Source: Candidatus Aegiribacteria sp. (GTDB taxonomy: Bacteria; Fermentibacterota; Fermentibacteria; Fermentibacterales; JCC-6). From it: a stretch of DNA of 17,239 nt. Below, one piece after another: positions 7,811-16,520 of the stretch (the first letter of the stretch is position 1; every line of letters starts with the position of its first letter). The position numbers and the translations under genes are program-made. The notes below the pieces were generated by a model that was not told the DNA's origin, searched no databases, and saw only the letters and a list, made by a program, of their open reading frames with translations. The stretch is taken from contig DAOWJX010000025.1 in the NCBI GenBank assembly GCA_030640155.1, forward strand, positions 1 to 17,239, written 5' to 3'.

Positions 7811-8131
7811 ATGGCGAAACTCGATACTCTCCGCGAAGGTGAGGATCAGGCCAGGCAGGTACTGGAGAACGCTAAAAAAGATGCCCGGCGGATAACACAG
7901 AGCATTCCGGAGATGATTGAGGAAATGAAACGGAAGGAAGACGATTATCTCAGGGAAGTTACGTCCGAAGCAGAAGCGGCTGTGGAAAAGATTGTAATTC
8001 AGCTGAAAGGAAAACTCGAAGAAAAAACGGGCAGTAAGCTAGAATTACTGGTAGAGAATAAAGCGAACCTTGAGAAAGCGGCAACCATGAGTCTTCGGAA
8101 ACACATCCTCAGAGGCGGGAAAGAAGCCTGA
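7811..8131 (+). CDS. V/A-type ATPase peripheral stalk subunit G/H (NtpF-like)
   Basis: 106 residues, nearly all charged helix (about 1-90) with Ala at regular spacing (GEDQARQVLENAKKDARR, EAEAAVEKI), the pattern of the peripheral-stalk G/H subunit that pairs with subunit E to hold the A3B3 head against subunit I. Family sequences are short and weakly conserved, so the call rests on size, coiled-coil character and first place in an operon ordered as E. hirae ntpFIKECGABD. An in-frame stop at 7784-7786 excludes a longer ATG start. The stop shares one base with the next ATG (TGATG), so subunit I is translationally coupled. No strong Shine-Dalgarno precedes the ATG. Confidence 0.8.
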   Translation: MAKLDTLREGEDQARQVLENAKKDARRITQSIPEMIEEMKRKEDDYLREVTSEAEAAVEKIVIQLKGKLEEKTGSKLELLVENKANLEKAATMSLRKHILRGGKEA

Positions 8132-10167
8132 TGAGCCTTGATGCGATATCAAAGATAGAGGTTCTGTGTCATGCTCAAACCCGTGAGAAGGTCCTTGAAA
8201 AGATAGAATCCTCAGGGAAAGTCCAACTGATAGATTTGTCGGAAATTGAGCAGTCCGAGGAGATGAAATTCCTCAAACCCGCTTCATTGAATACAGATGA
8301 TCTTTCCGAGAAGATATCGAGCCTTGAAAAGGCAATTCAATTTCTAGAAGAAGAAACAGCCGGAGAGAGGGATCAAAAGCCTTCAATACCCCCCTCTCTT
8401 TCTGAAAAAGAACTCATGGCTTTATTTGAAGACGAAAATCTTCTGGAGAAAGCAAGAAAAGCATGGTTTATAGCAATCCGGAAAGCCAAGCTCGAGGGCG
8501 CGGAAAAGGAACTTGAACAGGAAAGAAATTTCCTTATTGAATGGGAAGGGCTGCCTGTTCCGTTTGAGGATCTTCGAAAAAAAGGATCTTACCTGCTTGC
8601 AGCAGGTATTCTCGAAAAGGATTCGATTCAGCAATTACATTCTCGTAAATGGGAAGATGACAACCCTCTTTTTCATCTTGAAGTCATTCAGAAGAAGAAA
8701 AAACTCGAGCGGGTCATCGCGGTGTTTCACGAATCTGTATCAAAAGAAATCCTGCAGTCTCTTGGAGAGGCTGGATTCTCTCAACAGGACTTCGGATCCA
8801 GACAGGGAATGGTGAAAGACAACCTGGAAGAAGTCTGTCGTGAACTTGAGCTTGTTGACGGTAAAATGAGATCGCTTCATGAAGAAGCGGTAAAATTGTC
8901 AGTATCCATTACTCGATTCCGAATTCTTCTTGATGCTGCCGGGCTGCTTCTTGAAAGATTGAATGCCACAAGAACAGCATATGTCAGTACTCATGTGTTC
9001 ATGTTCAGAGCATGGATACGCACCGCCGATCTTGGCAGGTTAAGAAAAAACCTTGCACAGCTTGGAGAAGTAGCAGTTGAGGAAATTGAACCGGAGAAAG
9101 ACGAAACGCCCCCTTCTCCGATAACTGAAAACGTTGTGGCTTCACCCTATACACTTCTTACGGATATGTACGGCCAGCCCACAAGGAGGGATCCGGATCC
9201 GACGCCACTGATAGCACCCTTTTATGCCCTTTTCTTCGGTATCTGTATCGGTGATGCGGGATATGGAATTGCTCTTGCTCTTGGATCCGCGTTAGGCTGG
9301 TATCTTGTACGCAGAAGACACGGAAATCCAAGATTATTCCAGCTTCTGTTCCAGGGAGGATTAGCGAGTATTCTGGTTGGAATCTTCCTCGGAGGCTGGT
9401 TCGGAATTCCCTTTGACAATCTTCCAGGTTTTCTCCAGGCTCCGGCACTGATGCTTAATAAACTTTTGCCTGGATATAAGGTTGGTGAGCAAGGGCAGGA
9501 AGGTTTTGGAGTATCGAAGCAGTTTCTCTATTTAACACTTGCTCTTGGGTTGGTGCAGCTCACAGCAGGTATAATTATTAATCTCAGGAAACGCTGGAGA
9601 GCAGGAGAAAAATTCGCGGCCGTCATAGATCAATCCGGTTGGTTGCTTGCCACAGCAGGTCTTTTTCCATGGCTGTTCAATCACTATCTGCTCAACGGAG
9701 CTCTTTATAATGTTAACGGGCCGCTTGATAAAGTATTTACCACGATGCTTGCCGCGGGTGCTGTACTCATATTCATAATGGGAGGAAGGGAAGCAAAAGG
9801 ATTCGGAAAGATCGGAACTGGAGCTTACGCTCTATACGGCATAGTGAATCTTCTCGGAGATGTACTATCGTATTCAAGACTGTTTGCCCTTGCTCTTTCG
9901 AGTGCGATAATCGCTCAGGTGATAAATCAGATGGCTGGAATGCTGGTCAACGAACTTGGGATACCGGTAGTCGGTGTAATTCTTGCAATAGTGGTTGTGG
10001 TCGCCGGGCATTTATTCAATATAGCAATGGCAGCTCTAAGTGGTTTTATCCATACCGCAAGACTGCAATTTGTAGAATTTTTCGGGAAATTCTACGATGG
10101 TACGGGAGTTCCGTTCAAACCGCTGAGATATGAACCGAAGTTTGTGCATATTGAGAGAGAAAAATAG
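8131..10167 (+). CDS. ntpI: V/A-type ATPase membrane stator subunit I
   Basis: 678 residues, the expected size for subunit I (a-subunit), which anchors the peripheral stalks and forms the ion half-channels beside the K ring. The N-terminal half (about 1-330) is soluble and helical; the C-terminal half carries about seven or eight membrane helices. Family motifs are visible: FYALFFGICIGDAGYG (Asp375), GIFLGGWFGIP, and LLGDVLSYSRLFALALSSA with the essential ion-gating arginine at Arg583 (codon 9877-9879). The last motif before the C-terminus, GFIHTARLQFVEFFGKFYDG, is also typical. Overlap of one base with G/H and a 41-base gap before K keep it within the operon. Confidence 0.96.
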   Translation: MSLDAISKIEVLCHAQTREKVLEKIESSGKVQLIDLSEIEQSEEMKFLKPASLNTDDLSEKISSLEKAIQFLEEETAGERDQKPSIPPSLSEKELMALFEDENLLEKARKAWFIAIRKAKLEGAEKELEQERNFLIEWEGLPVPFEDLRKKGSYLLAAGILEKDSIQQLHSRKWEDDNPLFHLEVIQKKKKLERVIAVFHESVSKEILQSLGEAGFSQQDFGSRQGMVKDNLEEVCRELELVDGKMRSLHEEAVKLSVSITRFRILLDAAGLLLERLNATRTAYVSTHVFMFRAWIRTADLGRLRKNLAQLGEVAVEEIEPEKDETPPSPITENVVASPYTLLTDMYGQPTRRDPDPTPLIAPFYALFFGICIGDAGYGIALALGSALGWYLVRRRHGNPRLFQLLFQGGLASILVGIFLGGWFGIPFDNLPGFLQAPALMLNKLLPGYKVGEQGQEGFGVSKQFLYLTLALGLVQLTAGIIINLRKRWRAGEKFAAVIDQSGWLLATAGLFPWLFNHYLLNGALYNVNGPLDKVFTTMLAAGAVLIFIMGGREAKGFGKIGTGAYALYGIVNLLGDVLSYSRLFALALSSAIIAQVINQMAGMLVNELGIPVVGVILAIVVVVAGHLFNIAMAALSGFIHTARLQFVEFFGKFYDGTGVPFKPLRYEPKFVHIEREK

Positions 10168-10208
10168 CAAATAATACTCTTTCCGTATAAAGAGAAAGGA
10201 GATATTGA

Positions 10209-10658
10209 GTGGAACAACTAGTTGCATATATGGGAATAGCTCTTGCCTGCGCACTCGCCGGAATAGGTTCGGCAGTGGGAGTAGGTATTGCGGCTCAGGC
10301 AAGTACAGGAGTTATGAGCGTTGATCCCGGCAAATTCGGGAAACTGCTGCTTCTTTCGGCTCTGCCCGGAACACAGGGAATATACGGCTTTGTTATCGCA
10401 TTCCTTCTGCTCGGGAAAATGCCGCTGGTAACAAGCATGCCTGTTGCATGGCAGGTCTTCACGGCAGGTTTGCCGATAGCACTTGCCGGTCTGTTTTCAG
10501 GAATCCATCAGGGAAAGGTCTGCGCTGGTGGAGCTATGATGACTGCCAAACAGCCTGATGATTCAGCAAAATCGCTTATTCTTGCGGTTTTTGTTGAATT
10601 CTATGCGATTCTTGGATTCCTTGTATCATTCCTCATGCTGCAGGGCATTGGGGGGTAA
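10209..10658 (+). CDS. ntpK: V-type ATPase rotor ring subunit K with Na+-binding signature
   Basis: 149 residues forming two tandem hairpins (four membrane helices), the duplicated form found in E. hirae NtpK (156 residues), not the single-hairpin L subunit of Thermus. Start is GTG at 10209, supported by AAAGGAG (10195-10201) seven bases upstream. Residues matching the E. hirae Na+ site are all present: Leu52, Thr55 and Gln56 in LPGTQGIYGF, Gln101 in SGIHQGKV, and the carboxylate Glu130 in VEFYAILGF; Tyr59 matches the Tyr that stabilises the Glu. Only the second hairpin carries a carboxylate, as in NtpK. The ring is therefore predicted to carry one ion per four-helix subunit, most likely Na+. 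Confidence 0.95.
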   Translation: MEQLVAYMGIALACALAGIGSAVGVGIAAQASTGVMSVDPGKFGKLLLLSALPGTQGIYGFVIAFLLLGKMPLVTSMPVAWQVFTAGLPIALAGLFSGIHQGKVCAGGAMMTAKQPDDSAKSLILAVFVEFYAILGFLVSFLMLQGIGG

Positions 10659-10665
10659 TCAGAAA

Positions 10666-11253
10666 ATGTCTCTTGAAGCAATCCTTTCAAAAATAAAGGC
10701 AGACGCGCAAAATGAAGCTGATGTCATCCGCGGGGAAGCGGAAAGAGAAAAGGAGAAAGAAAGAGAAAAACAGGCCGGAGAGATTGAAGAAAAGCGTAAG
10801 AAAGACCTGAACAGGATCAAGGCAAGGGTTCAGGATATGCAGAAGCGAAAGGAATACCACGTTCAGAGGGAATCTGCCAGACAGTTGATGAATGCCCGGA
10901 GAACTCTTATGGATGAAGCAATTCAGAAGGCTGTTATGAACCTTTCCTCCGAAAGTTCTGAGAAGTACCTTGAAATGATAGCGTCTCTCCTTGACAGCTG
11001 TAATATTGAAGGAGAAGTTGAAGTACTGATTTCTTCTGCGGACGAATCACGAATAACATCGAAATTCCTGGAGAAACACTCCACAGATTCAAGGAAATAC
11101 GTCCTTTCGGATAACAGACATAAAGAAACAGGAGGCATCATCTTCCGTGCTGGCAGGATAAGCCAGAACGGGACTTTCCCGATGATAGCGGAACTGATAC
11201 ATGAAAAGCTGGTAATGGAGCTTTCTCAGATTATACCTCTGGAGACGGATTGA
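10666..11253 (+). CDS. ntpE: V/A-type ATPase peripheral stalk subunit E
   Basis: 195 residues from the ATG at 10666. The frame is open further upstream to 10558, but that part lies inside subunit K in another frame, so the ATG seven bases after the K stop is chosen. The N-terminal 90 residues or so are a long charged helix (EAEREKEKEREKQ, KRKKDLNRIKARVQ), followed by a smaller alpha/beta domain containing RKYVLSDNRHKETGGIIF, which resembles the glycine turn of the E C-terminal domain (GG at the end of a strand). It forms the right-handed coiled coil with subunit G/H and contacts subunit B at the top of the head. Confidence 0.9.
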   Translation: MSLEAILSKIKADAQNEADVIRGEAEREKEKEREKQAGEIEEKRKKDLNRIKARVQDMQKRKEYHVQRESARQLMNARRTLMDEAIQKAVMNLSSESSEKYLEMIASLLDSCNIEGEVEVLISSADESRITSKFLEKHSTDSRKYVLSDNRHKETGGIIFRAGRISQNGTFPMIAELIHEKLVMELSQIIPLETD

Positions 11254-11256
11254 ATA

Positions 11257-12231
11257 ATGCCGGATAGCTTCATATATGCCAACGGAAGAATAAGTGGTAA
11301 GGAAAACACATTGCTGGACGAACGGATGTGGCAGATGCTCATGTCCGCACAGAGTGAAGAAGAAGTGCTTCGATTTCTTGGAGACACCTGGTATGGAGGT
11401 TTCATGCAGCATCATAGCCTTGAGGGCTGCTTCATCAATGCCATGGAGGTTACAGAAGAAGAACTTATAGAACTTTCGGAAGACGATAGACTAATCAGAG
11501 GGCTTCTTCATAGAAGAGACGTCAGAAATGCCAGATATATCTGGAAGAACCTCCTTTCCGGTCAGAGATCTCCAGTTGAAATCGAAATTGAACGACCGGG
11601 ACTTATCTCTGTGGATATACTTGAAAAGGCGGTATCTACCGCTGAAGTACGGGAAGAACTGCCGGGACTCTTTAGAGAGACTCTGGAGGAGCTTCTTGAA
11701 ACGGAGGGGATCAGTGGCCCTGCTTTGGATCGAAAAATGGATAATCTCGCGGCAGAGGTTGAATATGAAGAACTTCCCCGTATAAGCTCCGGGTTCAGAA
11801 CTTTCGTAATGACCGGACTGGAGCAGAAGAACTTCCTTATTGCCGGTCGATGCCGACTAGCGGGAACTTCAAAACAGGATGTTCAGGAATTGCTGCTTCA
11901 TGGCGGGTACCATTCCACAGAAGAAATTGCCGAGGCATATCAAAGAAATACACTTCCCCTGCTGATTGCAGAGAGCCCCGGTTTCGAAGAACCCGCCAGG
12001 GCTTTTGCAGAGGCCCTTGATTCCGGATCGTTCTTCGCTTTTGAAAAAGAGTGCGATAGACAGCTTCTGGAACTTCTTGAAAAAGGAGCCTTCCCTGTTT
12101 TTGGCCCATCCCCGCTTGCAGCATTCGTTATCAGAAGGGAGATGGAAATCAAACATCTCAAGCTTCTGGTCGCCGCGAAAATCGCCGGGGTTGATTCGAG
12201 CAGGCTTCAGGAACGCCTGCCAAGGGGATAG
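11257..12231 (+). CDS. ntpC: V/A-type ATPase subunit C (central stalk socket, AC39 family)
   Basis: 324 residues, close to the usual 320-350 for the funnel-shaped subunit that seats the D-F shaft on the K ring. Mostly helical, with no membrane segment. The N-terminus FIYANGRISGKENTLLDERMW and the EVLRFLGDTWYGG stretch follow the family pattern of a helix pair around a conserved small loop; RDVRNARYIWKNLLSG lies at about residues 88-103 and the C-terminal EMEIKHLKLLVAAKIAG is a strong family block. It starts three bases after subunit E, with GGAG at 11241-11244 as a distant ribosome binding site. Identification is by these patterns and operon position. Confidence 0.88.
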   Translation: MPDSFIYANGRISGKENTLLDERMWQMLMSAQSEEEVLRFLGDTWYGGFMQHHSLEGCFINAMEVTEEELIELSEDDRLIRGLLHRRDVRNARYIWKNLLSGQRSPVEIEIERPGLISVDILEKAVSTAEVREELPGLFRETLEELLETEGISGPALDRKMDNLAAEVEYEELPRISSGFRTFVMTGLEQKNFLIAGRCRLAGTSKQDVQELLLHGGYHSTEEIAEAYQRNTLPLLIAESPGFEEPARAFAEALDSGSFFAFEKECDRQLLELLEKGAFPVFGPSPLAAFVIRREMEIKHLKLLVAAKIAGVDSSRLQERLPRG

Positions 12232-12240
12232 GAGCATGGT

Positions 12241-12570
12241 ATGTCGCATGGTGAGATAGCATTTCTTGGAGATACTGACAGCGTTCTTGGTTTCAGGGCT
12301 CTTGGAGTGGAAACGATCGTTCCAGATGACGCTGACGATGCAAGGAAGCAATTTGAAAGATTAGTAAAACAGAAAACATCGGTTATCATGATTACCGAGA
12401 AAATGATGGATTGTCTGCAGGAGCAGATGGAAGAAGTTGTACATATGGCCATTCCGGCTGTCGTGGTTCTTCCGGGTATAACCGGAACGCTGAAACGGGG
12501 TGAGGATACTATAAGAGAACTCATAATCAGGGCTGTAGGAGTGGATTTGATGTCGGATGAACAGAAGTAA
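12241..12570 (+). CDS. V/A-type ATPase subunit F (NtpG-like)
   Basis: 109 residues, the usual size of the small Rossmann-like subunit F that binds subunit D in the central shaft and modulates ATPase activity. The N-terminal FLGDTDSVLGFRALGVE motif is diagnostic (family form: G-D-x-x-T/S-x-x-GFxLaGi). The middle strand SVIMITEKMMD and the AIPAVVVLPG strand-turn are also typical. AGGAG at 12230-12234 sits six bases before the ATG at 12241; another ATG at 12236 is out of frame. It follows subunit C by nine bases. In Enterococcus the same position is occupied by ntpG, so gene names differ between systems and none is assigned here. Confidence 0.93.
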   Translation: MSHGEIAFLGDTDSVLGFRALGVETIVPDDADDARKQFERLVKQKTSVIMITEKMMDCLQEQMEEVVHMAIPAVVVLPGITGTLKRGEDTIRELIIRAVGVDLMSDEQK

Positions 12571-12606
12571 GCTCAGGGACCGGGTAAAACCTGCCGGAGG
12601 CGATGG

Positions 12607-14376
12607 ATGATAAAGGGAACAATCGACAAAATTGCGGGTCCGCTTGTTGTCGCGGACGGAATGAAAGACGCCAGGATGTACGACCTGGTCTATGTGTCAG
12701 ACTACGCTTTGATAGGCGAGATCATCGAACTTAAAGGTGACAGGGCATCTATTCAGGTGTATGAAGAAACCGGAGGACTTCAACCGGGAGATCCTGTTGT
12801 AGCTACAGGAGAACCCCTTTCGGTTGAACTCGGCCCGGGTCTTCTTACGGCGATATACGATGGTATCCAGCGCTCACTGGACAAGATACGAGAAGAAGCA
12901 GGAGACTGGATTACAAGAGGAATCACCATAAGAGGTCTTGATCACGAGAAGGAATGGAATTTCAAGCCTGTTGCGACAAAAGGCTTGGAAGTATCCGGCG
13001 GTGAGATATTGGGAGAAGTTCCGGAAACAGATGTAATTGTACACAAAGTCATGGTTCCCCCCGGTGTAGAAGGGGAAATAACCTGGATGATAGATGAAGG
13101 TGTGTACAATATCGATACTGTCATAGCGAAGGTTAAGGAATCTTCCGGGGAAATAAGGGAACTTTGCATGTACCATAACTGGCCTGTTCGTAAACCGCGC
13201 CCCGTAGCTGAGAAAAGAGCTCCCGCGGAACCTCTTATAACCGGCCAGAGAGTCATTGACGCTTTCTTCCCGCTTGGAAAAGGCGGAACGGCTTGCGTTC
13301 CAGGACCGTTCGGCAGTGGAAAAACCGTTATCCAGCACCAGCTCGCCAAGTGGGCTGACGCGGAAATAGTTATTTACGTCGGATGCGGCGAGCGGGGAAA
13401 CGAAATGACAGACGTTCTTCAGGAATTCCCTGAACTGGAAGACCCCAAGAGCGGTAAACCGCTGATTCTCAGAACCGTACTTGTGGCAAATACAAGCAAT
13501 ATGCCTGTTGCCGCACGAGAGGCAAGCGTTTATACCGGTATAACCATCGGTGAGTATTTCCGGGATATGGGTTATTCAGTTGCTCTTATGGCTGATTCCA
13601 CAAGCAGGTGGGCAGAGGCGATGAGAGAGATGTCCGGAAGACTCGAAGAAATGCCTGGAGAAGAAGGATACCCCGCGTACCTGGGAACGCGTATCGCTGA
13701 GTTCTACGAACGGGCCGGGAATGTGAAATGTATAGGAGGAGACAGAAGCGGAGCCCTGACAGTTGTCGGTGCTGTCAGCCCTGCCGGCGGAGACCTTTCT
13801 GATCCGGTTGTACAGGCAACACTCAGAGTTGTTAAGGTTTTCTGGAGCCTGGAGGCAAGGCTTGCGTATGCAAGACACTTCCCCGCTATTGGATGGCTTG
13901 ACAGTTATTCTCTCTATACCGAGAACCTGAAAGAGTACTACAACAGGGAGCTTGGGGACGAATGGGTCTTAATGATGAAAGAAGCCATGGCCCTGCTTCA
14001 GCGAGAGGCGAATCTTCAGGAAATAGCTCGTCTGGTCGGAGCCGAATCTCTTTCCCCCGAGGACCAGCTGATTCTATACACGGCAAGATCTCTGAGGGAG
14101 GATTTCCTTCATCAGAACGCTTTCCATGATGTTGATACTTATACTTCCATCATAAAACAGAAGATCATGATGGAAGTAATAATGCACACACACAGTGAAA
14201 TGGAAAAGGCGCTGCTTACCGGCGTATCTCCCAGGGAACTGTTCAGCCTGCCTCTGAAGGAGGAAATTACCAGAATGAGATATATCCATGAGGATAATCT
14301 CTCCGACATTTCTGCAATCAAAGAACATGTAACTTTACAGATCAACGATCTGATCGCGAAGGATCAGATCGCCTGA
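12607..14376 (+). CDS. ntpA: V/A-type ATPase catalytic subunit A
   Basis: 589 residues, standard length. Hydrolyses (or synthesises) ATP in the A3B3 head. Domains in order: N-terminal beta-barrel (about 1-70, IAGPLVVADGM), the bulge or non-homologous insertion typical of A subunits (about 110-190, with VMVPPGVEGEI), the nucleotide-binding core and a helical C-terminal domain. The Walker A loop is GPFGSGKT at residues 233-240 (Lys239). The catalytic glutamate is Glu262 in GCGERGNEM. The conserved MADSTSRWAEAMRE block begins at residue 328. GGAGG at 12596-12600 lies six bases before the ATG. All key catalytic residues are present, so the enzyme should be active. Confidence 0.98.
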   Translation: MIKGTIDKIAGPLVVADGMKDARMYDLVYVSDYALIGEIIELKGDRASIQVYEETGGLQPGDPVVATGEPLSVELGPGLLTAIYDGIQRSLDKIREEAGDWITRGITIRGLDHEKEWNFKPVATKGLEVSGGEILGEVPETDVIVHKVMVPPGVEGEITWMIDEGVYNIDTVIAKVKESSGEIRELCMYHNWPVRKPRPVAEKRAPAEPLITGQRVIDAFFPLGKGGTACVPGPFGSGKTVIQHQLAKWADAEIVIYVGCGERGNEMTDVLQEFPELEDPKSGKPLILRTVLVANTSNMPVAAREASVYTGITIGEYFRDMGYSVALMADSTSRWAEAMREMSGRLEEMPGEEGYPAYLGTRIAEFYERAGNVKCIGGDRSGALTVVGAVSPAGGDLSDPVVQATLRVVKVFWSLEARLAYARHFPAIGWLDSYSLYTENLKEYYNRELGDEWVLMMKEAMALLQREANLQEIARLVGAESLSPEDQLILYTARSLREDFLHQNAFHDVDTYTSIIKQKIMMEVIMHTHSEMEKALLTGVSPRELFSLPLKEEITRMRYIHEDNLSDISAIKEHVTLQINDLIAKDQIA

Positions 14377-14390
14377 GGGGGCAAAGGGAT

Positions 14391-15797
14391 ATGATCAGAG
14401 AATACACAACAACCGTTGAAATATCCGGCCCTCTGATGCTTGTTGACAGGGTTGAGGGTGTAGCGTACGAGGAACTGGTGGAAATAGAGCTGCCCAATGG
14501 AGAAATCCGTCACGGGAAGGTTCTCGAAATAGACAGCCGCATGGCTCTTGTACAGCTCTTCGAAGGGAGCAGCGGTACGGATATTTCCAGAAGCAAGGTC
14601 CGCTTTCTCGGGAAGCAGGTCGAGCTTGGTGTTTCAGTAGAGATGCTTGGCAGAGTATTCGATGGCCAGGGGCGTCCAAGAGCTCCGTTTGATACGGCTC
14701 CTCCCATAGTTCCGGAAAAGATGGTGAATATAAACGGAGCCCCAATCAATCCTTACGCAAGGGACTATCCGGCTGAGTTCATTCAAACCGGATTCAGTTC
14801 CATTGACGGAATAAATACGCTTGTGAGAGGACAGAAGCTTCCGATATTCAGCGGTAACGGACTTCCACATTCCATTGTTGCGGCTCAGATCGCACGTCAG
14901 GCGCATGTGCGTGGAGGTGAAGAAAGCTTTGCTGTAGTTTTCGCTGCGATGGGAATTACATTTGAGGAAGCCGATTACTTCATACGTGATTTCCGTTCGA
15001 CAGGAGCCATGGACAGGGCAGTTGTTTTCATGAACCTTGCAGATGATCCTGCCATTGAACGTATCTCAACACCGAGAATGGCGCTGACAGCAGCGGAATA
15101 CCTTGCTTACGAGAAGGACATGCATATCCTTGTTATTATGACAGATATGACTAATTACTGTGATGCTCTCAGAGAGATCGCCGCTGCCAGGAAAGAAGTT
15201 CCCGGAAGGCGTGGTTATCCCGGTTACCTTTACACAGATCTTGCATCGATTTACGAACGGGCGGGAAGAATCAAGGGGAGAAAAGGATCGATTACACAGA
15301 TTCCCATTCTTACTATGCCGGAAGATGACAAGACTCATCCCATTCCCGATCTTACCGGCTATATCACCGAGGGTCAGCTGATCCTCAACAGAGAACTTCA
15401 TAAGAAGGGTATCTATCCTCCCATGGATGTTATGGAATCTCTTTCGAGACTCAAGGATAAAGGTATTGGCGAGGGGAAAACCCGCGGAGACCACGCAGAT
15501 CTCTTCAACCAGCTCATGGCAGCCTACTCAGCCGGGAAAGATGCCAGAGAACTGGCAGTTATCCTTGGCGCGGCCGCGTTGAGTCCGCTTGATCAGAAGT
15601 ACATGAAATTCGCTGAGGAATATGAAAAGCGTTACATCAGCCAGGGAGACCATGAAAACAGGAATATAGATGAGACTCTGGACCTTGGCTGGGAGCTTCT
15701 GAAGCTTCTTCCAAGGGAGGAAATGAAACGAATTGATCCCAGGCGCCTTGACAGGTACTGGCCAGTGAACGACAGGAAAAAGGCAGAGGTCAGCTAA
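14391..15797 (+). CDS. ntpB: V/A-type ATPase non-catalytic subunit B
   Basis: 468 residues, standard size. Alternates with subunit A in the head and supplies the arginine finger. As expected for B, the P-loop is replaced by SGNGLPHS (residues 154-161), so it does not hydrolyse ATP. Family blocks include PRMALTAAEYLAYEKD, the GRRGYPGYLYTDLASIYERAG helix, and SITQIPILTMPEDDKTHPIP. The likely arginine finger is Arg353 in SLSRLKDKG, by analogy with Arg350 of E. hirae NtpB. It starts 14 bases after subunit A, with GAGGGG and AAAGGG upstream, and its stop shares one base with the ATG of subunit D (TAATG). Confidence 0.98.
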   Translation: MIREYTTTVEISGPLMLVDRVEGVAYEELVEIELPNGEIRHGKVLEIDSRMALVQLFEGSSGTDISRSKVRFLGKQVELGVSVEMLGRVFDGQGRPRAPFDTAPPIVPEKMVNINGAPINPYARDYPAEFIQTGFSSIDGINTLVRGQKLPIFSGNGLPHSIVAAQIARQAHVRGGEESFAVVFAAMGITFEEADYFIRDFRSTGAMDRAVVFMNLADDPAIERISTPRMALTAAEYLAYEKDMHILVIMTDMTNYCDALREIAAARKEVPGRRGYPGYLYTDLASIYERAGRIKGRKGSITQIPILTMPEDDKTHPIPDLTGYITEGQLILNRELHKKGIYPPMDVMESLSRLKDKGIGEGKTRGDHADLFNQLMAAYSAGKDARELAVILGAAALSPLDQKYMKFAEEYEKRYISQGDHENRNIDETLDLGWELLKLLPREEMKRIDPRRLDRYWPVNDRKKAEVS

Positions 15798-16435
15798 TGG
15801 CGATAAAGGTTCGTGCCACCAGGATGGAGCTCCTTCAATTCCGGAAGAAGGTTGCTCTGGCCAAGAGAGGTCATAAACTCCTGAAGGACAAACTTGACGA
15901 ACTTATGCGCCAGTTCAAGATATTGATAAAGGAATACGAAGGAGCCAGGAGCGAACTTGAAAAGGAACTCAGTATTGCATACAGCGAATTCCTTTTCGCA
16001 AGAGCCGCAATGACGGAACCGGGTCTTCTCGATGCTCTTCGATATCCCGGAGCGGTAGCGAACGTGCAGACCTCAAAAAGGAAGATCATGAATCTGATTC
16101 TTCCCGTATTTGAGGTATCCATAGAGGGAAATGTTCGCAATTACGGGATGTTTGATACACCTGTGGAACTGGATGAAGCTCTGGAGGTTTACAAAAGGAT
16201 ACTGCCCCGCATCGTGAAACTGGCGGAGCAGGAAAAGGCTATAAGTCTGCTTGCCAGAGAAATCGATACTACCCGGCGGAGGGTCAACGCTCTTGAATAC
16301 AAGCTGATTCCTGAGCTTGAAGAAGCCATAAGATCTGTCAGATTGAAGCTGGATGAAATGGAGCGCGGAAACCTGACAAGGCTTATGAAGGTGAAAGAAA
16401 TGGTGGAGGAAAAACGGGAGAAAAACCGCGCGTAG
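15797..16435 (+). CDS. ntpD: V/A-type ATPase central shaft subunit D
   Basis: 212 residues, the usual length. Subunit D is the rotating coiled-coil axle inside A3B3 that couples ATP turnover to the K ring through subunit C. The N-terminal signature (VRATRMELLQFRKKVALAKRGHKLLKDKLDEL) and the long C-terminal helix with RRRVNALEYKLIPELEEAI are diagnostic; the two helices form the left-handed coiled coil, with a small globular part between (about residues 75-140). It is the last ATPase gene; no hairpin terminator is visible after it. Confidence 0.96.
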   Translation: MAIKVRATRMELLQFRKKVALAKRGHKLLKDKLDELMRQFKILIKEYEGARSELEKELSIAYSEFLFARAAMTEPGLLDALRYPGAVANVQTSKRKIMNLILPVFEVSIEGNVRNYGMFDTPVELDEALEVYKRILPRIVKLAEQEKAISLLAREIDTTRRRVNALEYKLIPELEEAIRSVRLKLDEMERGNLTRLMKVKEMVEEKREKNRA

Positions 16436-16484
16436 CCAGTTTAACGTTCCAGCGAAGATTCATCATTTCACGGATAAAAAGGTC

Positions 16485-16513
16485 TTGATATTCCTGCTCG
16501 AATAGCTTATCAA
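16485..16513 (+). promoter_or_regulatory. Possible promoter of the secreted-protein gene
   Basis: TTGATA (16485-16490, five of six to the -35 consensus) and TATCAA (16508-16513, four of six to the -10 consensus) are 17 bases apart. Transcription would start near 16520, about 40 bases before the ATG at 16559. The 123-base gap after subunit D, with no overlap, supports a new transcription unit here. Confidence 0.35.
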
Positions 16514-16520
16514 TTAAGTG

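Noticed and set aside
10558..10665. Longer N-terminus for subunit E
   Set aside because: The extra 36 codons lie inside subunit K in another frame and are Phe/Leu/Arg-rich, unlike E; the ATG at 10666 gives the expected coiled-coil start.
11837..12351. Long antisense frames opposite subunits C and F (and similar minus-strand frames elsewhere)
   Set aside because: They lie opposite well-identified genes, have no recognisable motifs and overlap each other in several frames, as expected from codon bias of the sense strand.
12874..13349. Minus-strand frames of 135-154 codons opposite subunit A
   Set aside because: Two mutually overlapping frames opposite the conserved P-loop region; no family pattern, so shadows of the sense gene.
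16436..16484. Terminator after the ATPase operon
   Set aside because: No stem followed by a T-run was found; the AAAAAGG run near 16476 has no hairpin before it.
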